In this document: positions 8,143-13,748 of the stretch, in pieces
Numbering within the stretch: position 1 is the stretch's first letter
Layout of the letters: each line of letters begins with the position of its first letter
From: a virus
Direction: 5' to 3' (one strand)
IMG/VR virus record: IMGVR_UViG_3300042519_002267
Coordinates: 1 to 35,129 of that record
DNA: 35,129 bases
Notes under the pieces: model-generated
Told to the model about the DNA's origin: nothing
Database searches by the model: none
The model's input: the letters and a program-made list of their open reading frames with translations, nothing else
Program-made: the position numbers and the translations under genes

Positions 8143-8501
8143 TGAAGCCCAAAGCACTGCCACCCTCCTTCACCGTCGCCCCGCATGAAATCGACAGGAT
8201 GCTGCGCGAGGGCTATCCACTCGTGGCCATCCTCGGCACCGGCTCGATGCAACCCTACATCCCCGCCGGCGAAGGCCGCGTGGCCTGGTGCATGACCGAG
8301 CGGTGCGATTTTAATTTACTAGGGAAGGGGGACCTCGTAGTTTTCCGCACGCCCTCGGGCAACATCCTCCACCAGCTCGCGCAGCTCACCGCCGCGGGCT
8401 GGATCACCTCTGGCCTCCACAATTCCAAATACGACAATACCCGTGTCACCGCCGAGATCTTCGTCGGGCGCGTGGTCAAAACGTACCTTTTAAAACCATG
8501 A
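8142..8501 (+). CDS. S24/S26 signal-peptidase-fold protein
   Basis: Protein of 119 residues. GTGSMQPYIP (Ser35) matches the GxSMxP nucleophile box of signal peptidase I and LexA-type folds. GDLVVFRTPSGNILHQL places His77 where ER/archaeal-type (S26B) signal peptidases have a His base instead of Lys. HNSKYD with Asp98, and IFVGRVV, match the later boxes. There is no transmembrane anchor, unlike true signal peptidases. It is coupled by TAATG to the trypsin-like protease and by ATGA to the following membrane protein, so it may process one of these (inference). Confidence 0.7.
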   Translation: MKPKALPPSFTVAPHEIDRMLREGYPLVAILGTGSMQPYIPAGEGRVAWCMTERCDFNLLGKGDLVVFRTPSGNILHQLAQLTAAGWITSGLHNSKYDNTRVTAEIFVGRVVKTYLLKP

Positions 8502-9199
8502 AATCCCAGCGTGGAGCCGCATCACTTGTAATCATCGGCCTTATCGCCCTCGTTGGCGTACTTGTCGCGCCAAAGGTGGTGCCGATCCTCAACGGCGACT
8601 CACGCCGTGCGAAGGATGGCCAAGCGACCACTGCCGCGCTCAACGCCGCCGCCAACGCACCCGCCGCCGCAAACACCGCATCGGCTCAGGTCATCGGCCA
8701 AGCCGCCGCCCGCCTGCCGGACTCGCCCGCCGCCTCGTTTATCCGCAACGAGGTGCCGATCATGCTCGCCCGTGGTCCTGTCCCTGCTGCCGACGAACTC
8801 CTAGCCGCCGAAAAACGCCTTAACGCCTACCTCACAGGCCAGCTTGACGAGGCCCGCAAGCTGCATTCTAGCGCCTTAACACAGGCGGGTGACCTCCGCG
8901 CCGCCTTGGCCGATGCACAGGCCGCAAAACGCAACGCTGACGACGCTATCAGCACCGCCGCCGCCGAGAAGATCGCCGCCAACCGCGCCGCGCTCGGGAT
9001 CGGGGTCTTGGCCGCGTTGGCCCTCGCTGCGTTTGTCTGGGTGAAACTTCAAGTGGGCGGGTTGACCTCAACCCTTTCTAAGATCGTGCCAACGCTCGAC
9101 GCACACGGCACCGACTCAATTTACAGCGACCTATCAAAGCGTTTCGACGCCACGGAAAAACGCCTTATCCACCAACTCCGCGCCAAGCTCACGAAATGA
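8498..9199 (+). CDS. Two-helix membrane protein with coiled coil, lysis-region candidate
   Basis: Protein of 233 residues. A short basic N-terminus is followed by a hydrophobic helix at about 7-26. An Ala-rich coiled coil covers about 95-160, a second transmembrane helix lies at about 165-184, and the C-terminus is charged. The N-terminus (RGAASLVIIGLIALVG) resembles a pilin-like or signal-anchor sequence. It overlaps both neighbours by ATGA junctions, one of them a holin-like gene, so it may belong to the lysis module (spanin- or pinholin-like) or be a substrate of the upstream peptidase. Family not recognised. Confidence 0.6.
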   Translation: MKSQRGAASLVIIGLIALVGVLVAPKVVPILNGDSRRAKDGQATTAALNAAANAPAAANTASAQVIGQAAARLPDSPAASFIRNEVPIMLARGPVPAADELLAAEKRLNAYLTGQLDEARKLHSSALTQAGDLRAALADAQAAKRNADDAISTAAAEKIAANRAALGIGVLAALALAAFVWVKLQVGGLTSTLSKIVPTLDAHGTDSIYSDLSKRFDATEKRLIHQLRAKLTK

Positions 9200-9420
9200 A
9201 TTTCTCCGCAATCGCCGCAGAGCTACTCCAAGACCGCACGATAACAGTCGGCGGAATGTTCTCATTCCCTACTTTCTTCGGCGGAATCACGCTAGCCGAG
9301 GCGCACCAGTGGGTCGGCTTTTACGCCGTCTGCATTGGTGCTGTCGGCTCGACCCTCGTCGTGATTTACACGGCGCTCAAGATCGTGCGCATGAGTCGGG
9401 ACAAAAACGCCAAGGAATGA
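9196..9420 (+). CDS. Holin-like small membrane protein
   Basis: Protein of 74 residues with an N-terminal soluble part, a hydrophobic stretch at about 38-63 (WVGFYAVCIGAVGSTLVVIYTALKI) and a charged C-terminal tail (RMSRDKNAKE). Size, topology and position at the end of the late operon fit a phage holin. It is translationally coupled on both sides (ATGA). No endolysin was recognised next to it, so the holin call is tentative. Confidence 0.6.
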   Translation: MNFSAIAAELLQDRTITVGGMFSFPTFFGGITLAEAHQWVGFYAVCIGAVGSTLVVIYTALKIVRMSRDKNAKE

Positions 9421-9614
9421 GCCTGCCTGACCGCAACAGCGTAGCGCCCGCCGATCTCATGGCCTACGCGCTCATCGACTGGCAGCCGTCGCAGCTTGTC
9501 CGCTGCCCAACGTGCAAGGAGTCCGGCCTCGCTGGCTACTCCGCCCACAAGCTCGTCGCCCTCGCCTGCCAGAAGTGCGGGCCGATTTCGCTGCCTGCCG
9601 GACTGGGCCAATAA
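9417..9614 (+). CDS. Small zinc-ribbon protein, last gene of rightward unit
   Basis: Protein of 65 residues. The start is ATG 9417 overlapping the holin stop (ATGA); a longer frame from 9309 would run antiparallel to operon logic and lacks support. CPTC and CQKC pairs about 20 residues apart form a zinc-ribbon-like site. Its stop lies directly before the terminator stem at 9615. Role unknown; it could bind nucleic acid or be structural. Confidence 0.6.
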   Translation: MSLPDRNSVAPADLMAYALIDWQPSQLVRCPTCKESGLAGYSAHKLVALACQKCGPISLPAGLGQ

Positions 9615-9651
9615 AAAGCCCCACTTGTTACAGTGGGGCTTTGGTTTTTTT
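9615..9651. terminator. Bidirectional intrinsic terminator between convergent units
   Basis: An 11-bp perfect stem (AAAGCCCCACT at 9615-9625 with AGTGGGGCTTT at 9632-9642, loop of 6) is followed by a T7 run on the plus strand at 9645-9651. On the minus strand it is followed by a T-run from 9617-9613. It ends the rightward late unit and can also end the leftward cassette/early unit. Confidence 0.9.
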
Positions 9652-9723
9652 ACAGTGCTTATGGGTTTTTAGCCCCATAAACAAAAAGTTTACTTTTTTC
9701 CAGTTTAGCAGGCTTTAAGCCGA

Positions 9724-9773
9724 CCTAACTGAAGCCGACTAAACTGTAAAATAGTGCGGTTTAGTCGGGCTTA
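9724..9773. repeat. Inverted repeat at left edge of cassette array
   Basis: CCGACTAAAC (9735-9744) pairs with GTTTAGTCGG (9759-9768). The outer arms CCTAA (9724-9728) and TTAGG (9771-9775 region) extend the stem. There is no T-run, so it is not a standard terminator. An RYYYAAC-like box (ACCTAAC, 9723-9729) suggests a decayed or atypical attC/attI-like element beside the first complete cassette boundary at 9810. It could also be an RNA-stabilising hairpin. Confidence 0.5.
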
Positions 9774-9809
9774 GGCGTATCTGACGGTACTATTTTCCAC
9801 CTATCGCTG

Positions 9810-9816
9810 GTTGGGC
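9810..9816 (+). other. Cassette 1 left boundary, R'-type core site
   Basis: GTTGGGC preceded by CTATCGCTG, like the L'/R' ends of the complete sites. It is the exact complement of R'' (GCCCAAC) of the next site at 10151, which marks 9811-10237 as one cassette. No convincing R''/L'' partner lies upstream, so it may be an attI-like or secondary target, or the remnant of a damaged attC. Confidence 0.6.
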
Positions 9817-9826
9817 AATGCAGACA

Positions 9827-10072
9827 TCAGCGCGAAGTGTAGGGAACGGCTGGTTTAGCACCATCCAGAAAAACTTGCTCGGGCTTGTTCATCCCGACGT
9901 AGTAGTTTACCGCATCGGATGGCGTCCATTTTTCAGCCTTCATCACGCGCTCCCAAAGTCTTTGATAGCTCGGGGTGCTTTGTGCGTTGGCGAAGTCATA
10001 CCCAGCTAGAAATGCCTCACGGAATTTAGGGTCATTATTCAGCCTCTCTTGTGTTTCTATTGAAGGACTCAT
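9827..10072 (-). CDS. Cassette 1 protein, unknown
   Basis: Protein of 81 residues from ATG 10072; a frame reaching 10099 would read through the leader. The sequence (FREAFLAGYDFANAQ ... YQRLWERVMKAEKWTPSDAVNYYVG) is soluble and helical, with no known motif. The 43 bp preceding the start are nearly the same as those preceding the cassette 10 gene. Its stop lies 11 bp from the left cassette boundary. Expression is presumably leftward with the early operon. Confidence 0.65.
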   Translation of the reverse strand: MSPSIETQERLNNDPKFREAFLAGYDFANAQSTPSYQRLWERVMKAEKWTPSDAVNYYVGMNKPEQVFLDGAKPAVPYTSR

Positions 10073-10112
10073 GTTTATTTTTCGTCGTTTTTTTAACACG
10101 TTGCCGCGTCAT
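10070..10112 (-). promoter_or_regulatory. Conserved leader with small upstream frame (cassette 1 copy)
   Basis: This 43-bp leader matches 14392-14434 at 38 of 43 positions by eye. On the minus strand both encode an upstream frame beginning MT, then RVKKTxKNKHE, overlapping the start of the main gene. A shared leader on unrelated proteins suggests a translational control or reinitiation element. Confidence 0.5.
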
Positions 10113-10150
10113 GTACATTTATTGGTTATTTCGGAAGGGATACACCAGCC

Positions 10151-10243
10151 GCCCAACCAGGCGCTAGAGCCAAGATGCGCATTGGCCCGCTGATTGTTCG
10201 ATTGGCTGGGAGAGCGCATCCGGCTCAGCTTAAACCGTTAGGC
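10151..10243 (+). other. attC site A
   Basis: R'' GCCCAAC 10151-10157, spacer of 5, L'' GCTAGAGC 10163-10170, stem continuation GATGCGC 10174-10180 with GCGCATC 10214-10220, L' GCTCAGC 10223-10229, spacer of 7, R' GTTAGGC 10237-10243. One L'' base has no partner in L' (extrahelical). Nearly the same sequence recurs at site E. Confidence 0.85.
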
Positions 10244-10467
10244 AGAATGAATTTCAGCACAGCGCGAATGGTGCGTAGCTCTTGTGCGGTGAGTTCTCCG
10301 CACAGCAAGCGCAGCTCAGCGTCACTTGCCCGATCAAGTTTTTTAGCTCTCGCTTGTGTGCCGTGCCACTGACTCACACGCGCCGTCCATTCTTTTTCCA
10401 TAGGTTCAAGTTTGGCGTGGAAGGCTTTGGTTCTTTCGTCTCTTAGGTCTTCTTGGAAGTTTATCAT
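10225..10467 (-). CDS. Cassette 2 protein, unknown
   Basis: Protein of 80 residues from ATG 10467; the only longer start is a TTG at 10503. It is highly charged and helical (DLRDERTKAFHAKLEPMEKEW ... AELRLLCGELTAQELRTIRAVLKF), with no recognised domain. The last codons read into attC A, and the stop lies in its L' box. The C-terminal PNGLS is therefore encoded by the recombination site. Confidence 0.6.
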   Translation of the reverse strand: MINFQEDLRDERTKAFHAKLEPMEKEWTARVSQWHGTQARAKKLDRASDAELRLLCGELTAQELRTIRAVLKFILPNGLS

Positions 10468-10567
10468 AAAAGTGTGGCTCGTTGGTTTATTGCGGAGAGC
10501 CAAGCCGCTAGACTTCTATCGTTGGTCACGTTACCCGTTCGGAGAACGGAAATTAAAAGGCATCAGA

Positions 10568-10656
10568 GCCTAACCAAGCGCTACAGCGAATAGCCCGCCA
10601 CGCCGCTAATTGTTCGGCTAGTTTCAGTGGGCTATCGCTGAGCTTAGACGTTAGGC
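10568..10656 (+). other. attC site B
   Basis: The most regular site. R'' GCCTAAC 10568-10574, spacer of 5, L'' GCTACAGC 10580-10587, L' GCTGAGC 10637-10643, spacer TTAGAC, R' GTTAGGC 10650-10656. An 8-base L'' faces a 7-base L' (extrahelical T on the bottom strand), and spacers of 5 and 6 give standard plus-strand polarity. The stem extends as AATAGCCC with GGGCTAT. Confidence 0.9.
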
Positions 10657-10790
10657 AGAAATAAAGACCACCATGTGCGGTCGAAGTTGTGCCAGAAATC
10701 GAAGCGGTGCCCTTGCTCGCCCGCTGGCCAAAGCACGAATTGAACTGCTCCGGTTTTCTGGTTTCGGCGCGCACGGCATTTGTCGCACAT
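10644..10790 (-). CDS. Cassette 3 protein, unknown, CxxC-containing
   Basis: Protein of 48 residues from ATG 10790. The frame is open upstream through attC C to 10904 but that part is site sequence. It begins MCDKCRARR and continues to HRFDFWHNFDRTWWSLF, a Trp-rich C-terminal half. The CxxC may bind metal with other residues. The stop TAA lies in the spacer of attC B. An overlapping minus frame (10553-10870) is less protein-like. Confidence 0.5.
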   Translation of the reverse strand: MCDKCRARRNQKTGAVQFVLWPAGEQGHRFDFWHNFDRTWWSLFLPNV

Positions 10791-10831
10791 GCCATATTCC
10801 CACTCGCGGGCGTGTGCTCTTCGACGATATA

Positions 10832-10924
10832 GCCTAACCAAGCGCCGCAGCGAATGACCACGCTTGTCACGCAAATTGATCGTGTACCGCTTAGAGGTGG
10901 TCATCGCTAGGCTTTACGTTCGGC
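10832..10924 (+). other. attC site C
   Basis: R'' GCCTAAC 10832-10838, L'' GCCGCAGC, stem ATGACCAC with GTGGTCAT, L' GCTAGGC 10906-10912, R' GTTCGGC 10918-10924. R'' and R' do not match each other. R' is instead the exact complement of R'' of site D, showing that the cassette between them was inserted at the G/TT point of R'. Confidence 0.85.
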
Positions 10925-10925
10925 A

Positions 10926-11339
10926 ATGAAGATGAATCACGAAAAGCAATCCATACTTCTCCCGCCCAAATGGCTAAAAGAGTGGCTACCGATCCTAGCC
11001 AGCTTTGGAATACCAGGATCAGCCATAGTGGCGTATCTGAAGGTTGTCTGGCGAAATACAGACTCAACGGCGTTGGTAAGCACACGGACATTAATAATAG
11101 CATCGCTCGGAATAGTGTTCTGCTTGGTTGGATTGTTTTGGGTGTCATTTGAAAGAAAAATCAAAATGAATGAAATGGAAAATACTATTAAACAGATGAA
11201 TGAAATTATGGAGCTTAAAAACAAGGAGATTGAAGAACTAAAGAAGAAGCAAAAGTCAGAATTCAAACTACCAGATTATATTCCGATGTCAGAAAGAATT
11301 AAACCGTCCGGCGAAGGTGACGTTATTTTTAAGGCATGA
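10926..11339 (+). CDS. Cassette 4: membrane-anchored coiled-coil protein with TerL-like C-terminal tail
   Basis: Protein of 137 residues, the only cassette gene reading with attC polarity. The ATG is 1 bp after R', and the stop is 10 bp before R'' of site D. Hydrophobic segments lie at about 20-40 and 52-76, the second clearly a membrane helix (LIIASLGIVFCLVGLFWVSF). A Lys/Glu coiled coil follows (about 80-115). The last 23 residues match the last 23 of the TerL at 26529 without gaps: pattern LPxY(I/V)PMS(E/Q)RI(K/R)xxGxG(D/E)x(I/M)FKx, 12 identities. The gene is visibly more AT-rich than its neighbours, suggesting separate origin. Role unknown; it may bind a TerL partner such as the portal (inference). 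Confidence 0.8.
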   Translation: MKMNHEKQSILLPPKWLKEWLPILASFGIPGSAIVAYLKVVWRNTDSTALVSTRTLIIASLGIVFCLVGLFWVSFERKIKMNEMENTIKQMNEIMELKNKEIEELKKKQKSEFKLPDYIPMSERIKPSGEGDVIFKA

Positions 11340-11349
11340 AAACCAAGGA

Positions 11350-11452
11350 GCCGAACCAGACGCTACAGCGAATGAACTGCATTGTCACGGTGTGTGCTCC
11401 GAGCAGCACACACCGCGCCAACGCACTTCATCGCTGAGCTTAGACGTTAGGC
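11350..11452 (+). other. attC site D
   Basis: R'' GCCGAAC 11350-11356, L'' GCTACAGC 11362-11369, stem GAATGAA with TTCATC, L' GCTGAGC 11433-11439, spacer TTAGAC, R' GTTAGGC 11446-11452. Its inner region also holds an inverted repeat (GGTGTGTGCTCC with GAGCAGCACACACC). Confidence 0.85.
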
Positions 11453-11459
11453 AAGGCGA

Positions 11460-11618
11460 TCAATCGCAATCCCTCGCCAGTTCATGCCCAGCTAAGAATG
11501 CGTTTACCGTCCACTTTTTAAGGTAGTATGCCGCCATACCCAGAAGCGCAAAAGGCAGCGCGATAACTATGACTGGGGCGTTATCGAAAAGCCAGTCACC
11601 GATTTTTTGTTTGTTCAT
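11460..11618 (-). CDS. Cassette 5 small membrane protein B
   Basis: Protein of 52 residues. A transmembrane helix at about 14-33 (PVIVIALPFALLGMAAYYL) follows a short charged N-terminus. The start overlaps the end of the other cassette 5 gene by 23 bp, suggesting coupled translation. It is too short for family recognition. It could be holin/antiholin-like, toxin-like, or a superinfection-exclusion peptide. Confidence 0.55.
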   Translation of the reverse strand: MNKQKIGDWLFDNAPVIVIALPFALLGMAAYYLKKWTVNAFLAGHELARDCD

Positions 11619-11763
11619 TTATTTTTTCGTTTTTGCCGTGCATCATAAATCCAAGGATTATTATTCCGCACGGGATTTTATATCGGCCTGTTTCCCCTAG
11701 TGCGCTGATCGCCAGAATCCAGACGAAAAGCCACTCGTAAAATCTTGTCCAGTTGAAGTTCAT
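11596..11763 (-). CDS. Cassette 5 small membrane protein A
   Basis: Protein of 55 residues with hydrophobic stretches at about 10-22 (EWLFVWILAISAL) and 30-42 (IPCGIIILGFMM), then a charged tail (HGKNEKINEQTKNR). It is the upstream member of a two-gene cassette and overlaps its partner. Upstream sequence GGAAGGGATACACCAGC before site E is shared with cassette 1. Function unknown. Confidence 0.5.
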   Translation of the reverse strand: MNFNWTRFYEWLFVWILAISALGETGRYKIPCGIIILGFMMHGKNEKINEQTKNR

Positions 11764-11791
11764 TTAGTTATTCGGAAGGGATACACCAGCC

Positions 11792-11884
11792 GCCCAACCA
11801 GGCGCTGGAGCCAAGATGCGCATTAGCCCGCTGATTGTTTACTGTCGGGGGTGTTGCGCATCCGGCTCAGCTTGAGCGTTAGCC
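11792..11884 (+). other. attC site E
   Basis: R'' GCCCAAC 11792-11798, L'' GCTGGAGC 11804-11811, L' GCTCAGC 11865-11871, spacer TTGAGC, R' GTTAGCC 11878-11884. The left flank and left arm are almost identical to site A from about 20 bp upstream of R'', so one is probably a recent copy of the other. Confidence 0.85.
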
Positions 11885-12550
11885 AAGGCAGAGCGATTTC
11901 GGAAGCTCGTCCTTATCGAGCGTCTTTTTGAAGCCCACGTTTGCCGCCGTGTGAAAGCAGACTACGCCCTCGGGCTTCATGAATCCAGGCGCGGCTTTGC
12001 TTCCGTTCGTGCGGAGATCGTCAAGCGCAGCTTCCACCGCATCCGTCGTGAATATACCGCGATACAGCACCGGCACCAGCCCAACGCAAGCCGGAAGCAC
12101 GTCTTGCATTTTCACGATTCGCGGGTCAGCGCTCGGAATGCGTTGCGGCTCGGTTCCGTGCAAGCACCAGCGCGACACGTTGAAGAGGCTGAATCGTTTC
12201 TCGCCGATTCCGTATTTGCGCTGGATGCCAGCGCCCCACCATTCGCCAAAGTGACGCCCAGCGCCGAGTGTTTTCAGTTGGTCGAAGTTGCGAGCGACCC
12301 AACCAGCAAAGCCGAAGTTATCATCCTGCGGGGTTATCCAGCGGGTGCGGGAACCAGCGGCCATATAGTGCAACGCACCGTCAAGGTCGAAGACGCCAAG
12401 CGAGTGTTCGGGTATTGGTTCGTTTGCGGATAGTGGCGCGATATAGATTTGCGCGTTGGTGCCGTCGATCTTCTCAGTGATTATACATTCGCGGGAGAGT
12501 CGCGCCATATTCGGGAAGTCGGTGAAGTCTTTGTTTGTTTTATCGTTCAT
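11879..12550 (-). CDS. Cassette 6: ATP-dependent RNA ligase
   Basis: Protein of 223 residues. Motif I is EKIDGTN with the presumed adenylated Lys27. GSRTRWIT (about 66-73), DDNFGF, and HFGEWWGAGIQRKYG (100-114) match motifs of phage RNA ligases of the Rnl2/DRB0094 type. EGVV (194-197) is motif IV and GFKKTLDKDE (206-215) motif V. The enzyme seals nicked or cleaved RNA; in phages RNA ligases can repair tRNAs cut by host anticodon nucleases. The stop codon TAA lies inside R' of attC E. It is co-directional with the early operon but inverted relative to attC. Confidence 0.85.
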   Translation of the reverse strand: MNDKTNKDFTDFPNMARLSRECIITEKIDGTNAQIYIAPLSANEPIPEHSLGVFDLDGALHYMAAGSRTRWITPQDDNFGFAGWVARNFDQLKTLGAGRHFGEWWGAGIQRKYGIGEKRFSLFNVSRWCLHGTEPQRIPSADPRIVKMQDVLPACVGLVPVLYRGIFTTDAVEAALDDLRTNGSKAAPGFMKPEGVVCFHTAANVGFKKTLDKDELPKSLCLG

Positions 12551-12588
12551 AGTAATTTTAAGTTTATCGGAAATTAAAAAGCATCAGA

Positions 12589-12684
12589 GCCCAACCAGTC
12601 GCTAGACCTAATGTCCGCGCTGTGCCCGCTGATTATTTTATTGGTTTTAGGTTTTGCGGCCATAGGTCACCTCAAGCGTTAGGC
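12589..12684 (+). other. attC site F
   Basis: R'' GCCCAAC 12589-12595, L'' GCTAGACC 12601-12608, L' GGTCACC, spacer TCAAGC, R' GTTAGGC 12678-12684. The right end TCAAGCGTTAGGC is the same form as in classical resistance-cassette attC sites, supporting plus-strand polarity. Confidence 0.85.
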
Positions 12685-13389
12685 AGAAGGAACCCCGACC
12701 CACTGATCGGCCATTGCATCAGCGATTCCTTGGTATGTTTTCGAGCGCAGCTTCCAACGGTTGGCGGAAGGCGCGAGTTTGTTTTGTCCGCTGTCGGTTT
12801 GGTTCGACCAGCGTTCGACCATCTTCCCCGAGCCTATTGGCCATTCGACCATTCGACCGTTGAAGCGTTTCGTTCCGGTGAGCTTTGGCAGTTTATTCAG
12901 CCATAGGCAGGTTCGCTTGCTGGCGTCCTCGTAGAAGTCGTAGGGCTGTATGGTCTGGGTTGGTTTCTTGATTCGGGTTGAGATTATAGACACAGGGTTT
13001 TCGAGATACCACGGACGATCTCCGGCAATCTCGATCACCTCGCGGACGAAAGCCAAAGCCGCGTTTGTTTTATCATGCCCACGGCCTCGGTTATTCCAGT
13101 GGATTCCGGCGACGGTTAGATAGGTGCAGTCGGGATGCAGTCCGAAGCCGTCCCAATGCCCCGCTTTCATGGCTTCGCGGCAGTCGCCTTGGATATGATA
13201 GGGCGAGTTATCATCTGCGGGCAGTAGGTCACAGCTCCAGGCATCCAGACCGCGACTGCGGAAGGCTTCGCGCACGATTCCAGAATGCTCACAGCATACC
13301 AGGAAACGGGCATCAGAGCCCAACAAGGCGCTGGACTCAATGACCACGCTTGGCCCTTCGATTGTTTTGGTGTCAGGTAGAGTGGTCAT
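12679..13389 (-). CDS. Cassette 7: DNA methyltransferase-like protein
   Basis: Up to 236 residues. RFLVCCEHSGIVREAFRSRG (28-47) followed by DAWSCDLLPADD matches the SAM-binding start of a family of phage DNA cytosine-methyltransferase-like proteins. LHPDCTYLTVAG (85-94) corresponds to their HPPCTYL catalytic-loop region. A later stretch has RTCLWL and LPKL. In relatives the protein begins just before RFLV-type sequence; here that point has no ATG, and the open frame runs back through attC G to ATG 13389. A TTG near 13321 or that ATG must serve as start. The stop TAA lies in R' of attC F. Possible role: anti-restriction. Confidence 0.75.
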   Translation of the reverse strand: MTTLPDTKTIEGPSVVIESSALLGSDARFLVCCEHSGIVREAFRSRGLDAWSCDLLPADDNSPYHIQGDCREAMKAGHWDGFGLHPDCTYLTVAGIHWNNRGRGHDKTNAALAFVREVIEIAGDRPWYLENPVSIISTRIKKPTQTIQPYDFYEDASKRTCLWLNKLPKLTGTKRFNGRMVEWPIGSGKMVERWSNQTDSGQNKLAPSANRWKLRSKTYQGIADAMADQWVGVPSA

Positions 13390-13409
13390 GAGTCAGCTTT
13401 ACGTTGGGC
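13318..13409 (+). other. attC site G
   Basis: R'' GCCCAAC 13318-13324 and R' GTTGGGC 13403-13409 are fully complementary. L'' is GCTGGACTC, L' GAGTCAGC, and the stem ATGACCAC pairs with GTGGTCAT. It overlaps the 5' end of the methyltransferase-like frame. Confidence 0.85.
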
Positions 13410-13622
13410 ACACAGATGAGTCCACGGTATCGGCTTGGTGTTTGACGGTGCCGAATGCTCGTCCGGCTGCGGGTCACGGATTCGCAACCATCCATAGCCC
13501 TGCGGGTCTTCTCGATTGATCGTTTCAGCAATGGTCTTAAGGTCTTCGGGGGATGCACAGATATTGAATCCCGTGCCTTCGATGAGGCGTTTTACGCCGT
13601 TATGTTCGATGATGATTTTCAT
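13386..13622 (-). CDS. Cassette 8 protein, unknown
   Basis: Protein of 78 residues from ATG 13622. The N-terminal MKIIIEHNGVKRLIEGTGFNIC and the later EDLKTIAETIN suggest a small alpha/beta protein. The C-terminal part from about residue 68 is encoded by attC G, and the stop lies in its L' arm. A shorter native C-terminus may have been replaced on cassette formation. No family recognised. Confidence 0.6.
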   Translation of the reverse strand: MKIIIEHNGVKRLIEGTGFNICASPEDLKTIAETINREDPQGYGWLRIRDPQPDEHSAPSNTKPIPWTHLCAQRKADS

Positions 13623-13652
13623 GGTTTCGTTGGGTTAAAATTCGGAGACTGA

Positions 13653-13748
13653 GCTCAACCAGTCGCTACAGGCGAATGACCACGCTGTTACCTCTGATGC
13701 TTCGGGAGTCTCTGGTGTTGGGGTCATCGCTGAGCTTGAACGTTAGAC
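13653..13748 (+). other. attC site H
   Basis: R'' GCTCAAC 13653-13659, L'' GCTACAGG, stem CGAATGACC with GGTCATCG, L' CTGAGC, spacer TTGAAC, R' GTTAGAC 13742-13748. Slightly degenerate, but the box order and spacing match the other sites. Confidence 0.8.

Noticed and set aside
10553-10870. 105-residue minus frame overlapping cassette 3
   Set aside because: It runs through attC B and its sequence is less protein-like than the overlapping frame with CDKC and the Trp-rich C-terminus.
13373-13558. 61-residue minus frame overlapping cassette 8
   Set aside because: Shadow of the 13386-13622 gene in another frame, extending into attC G.
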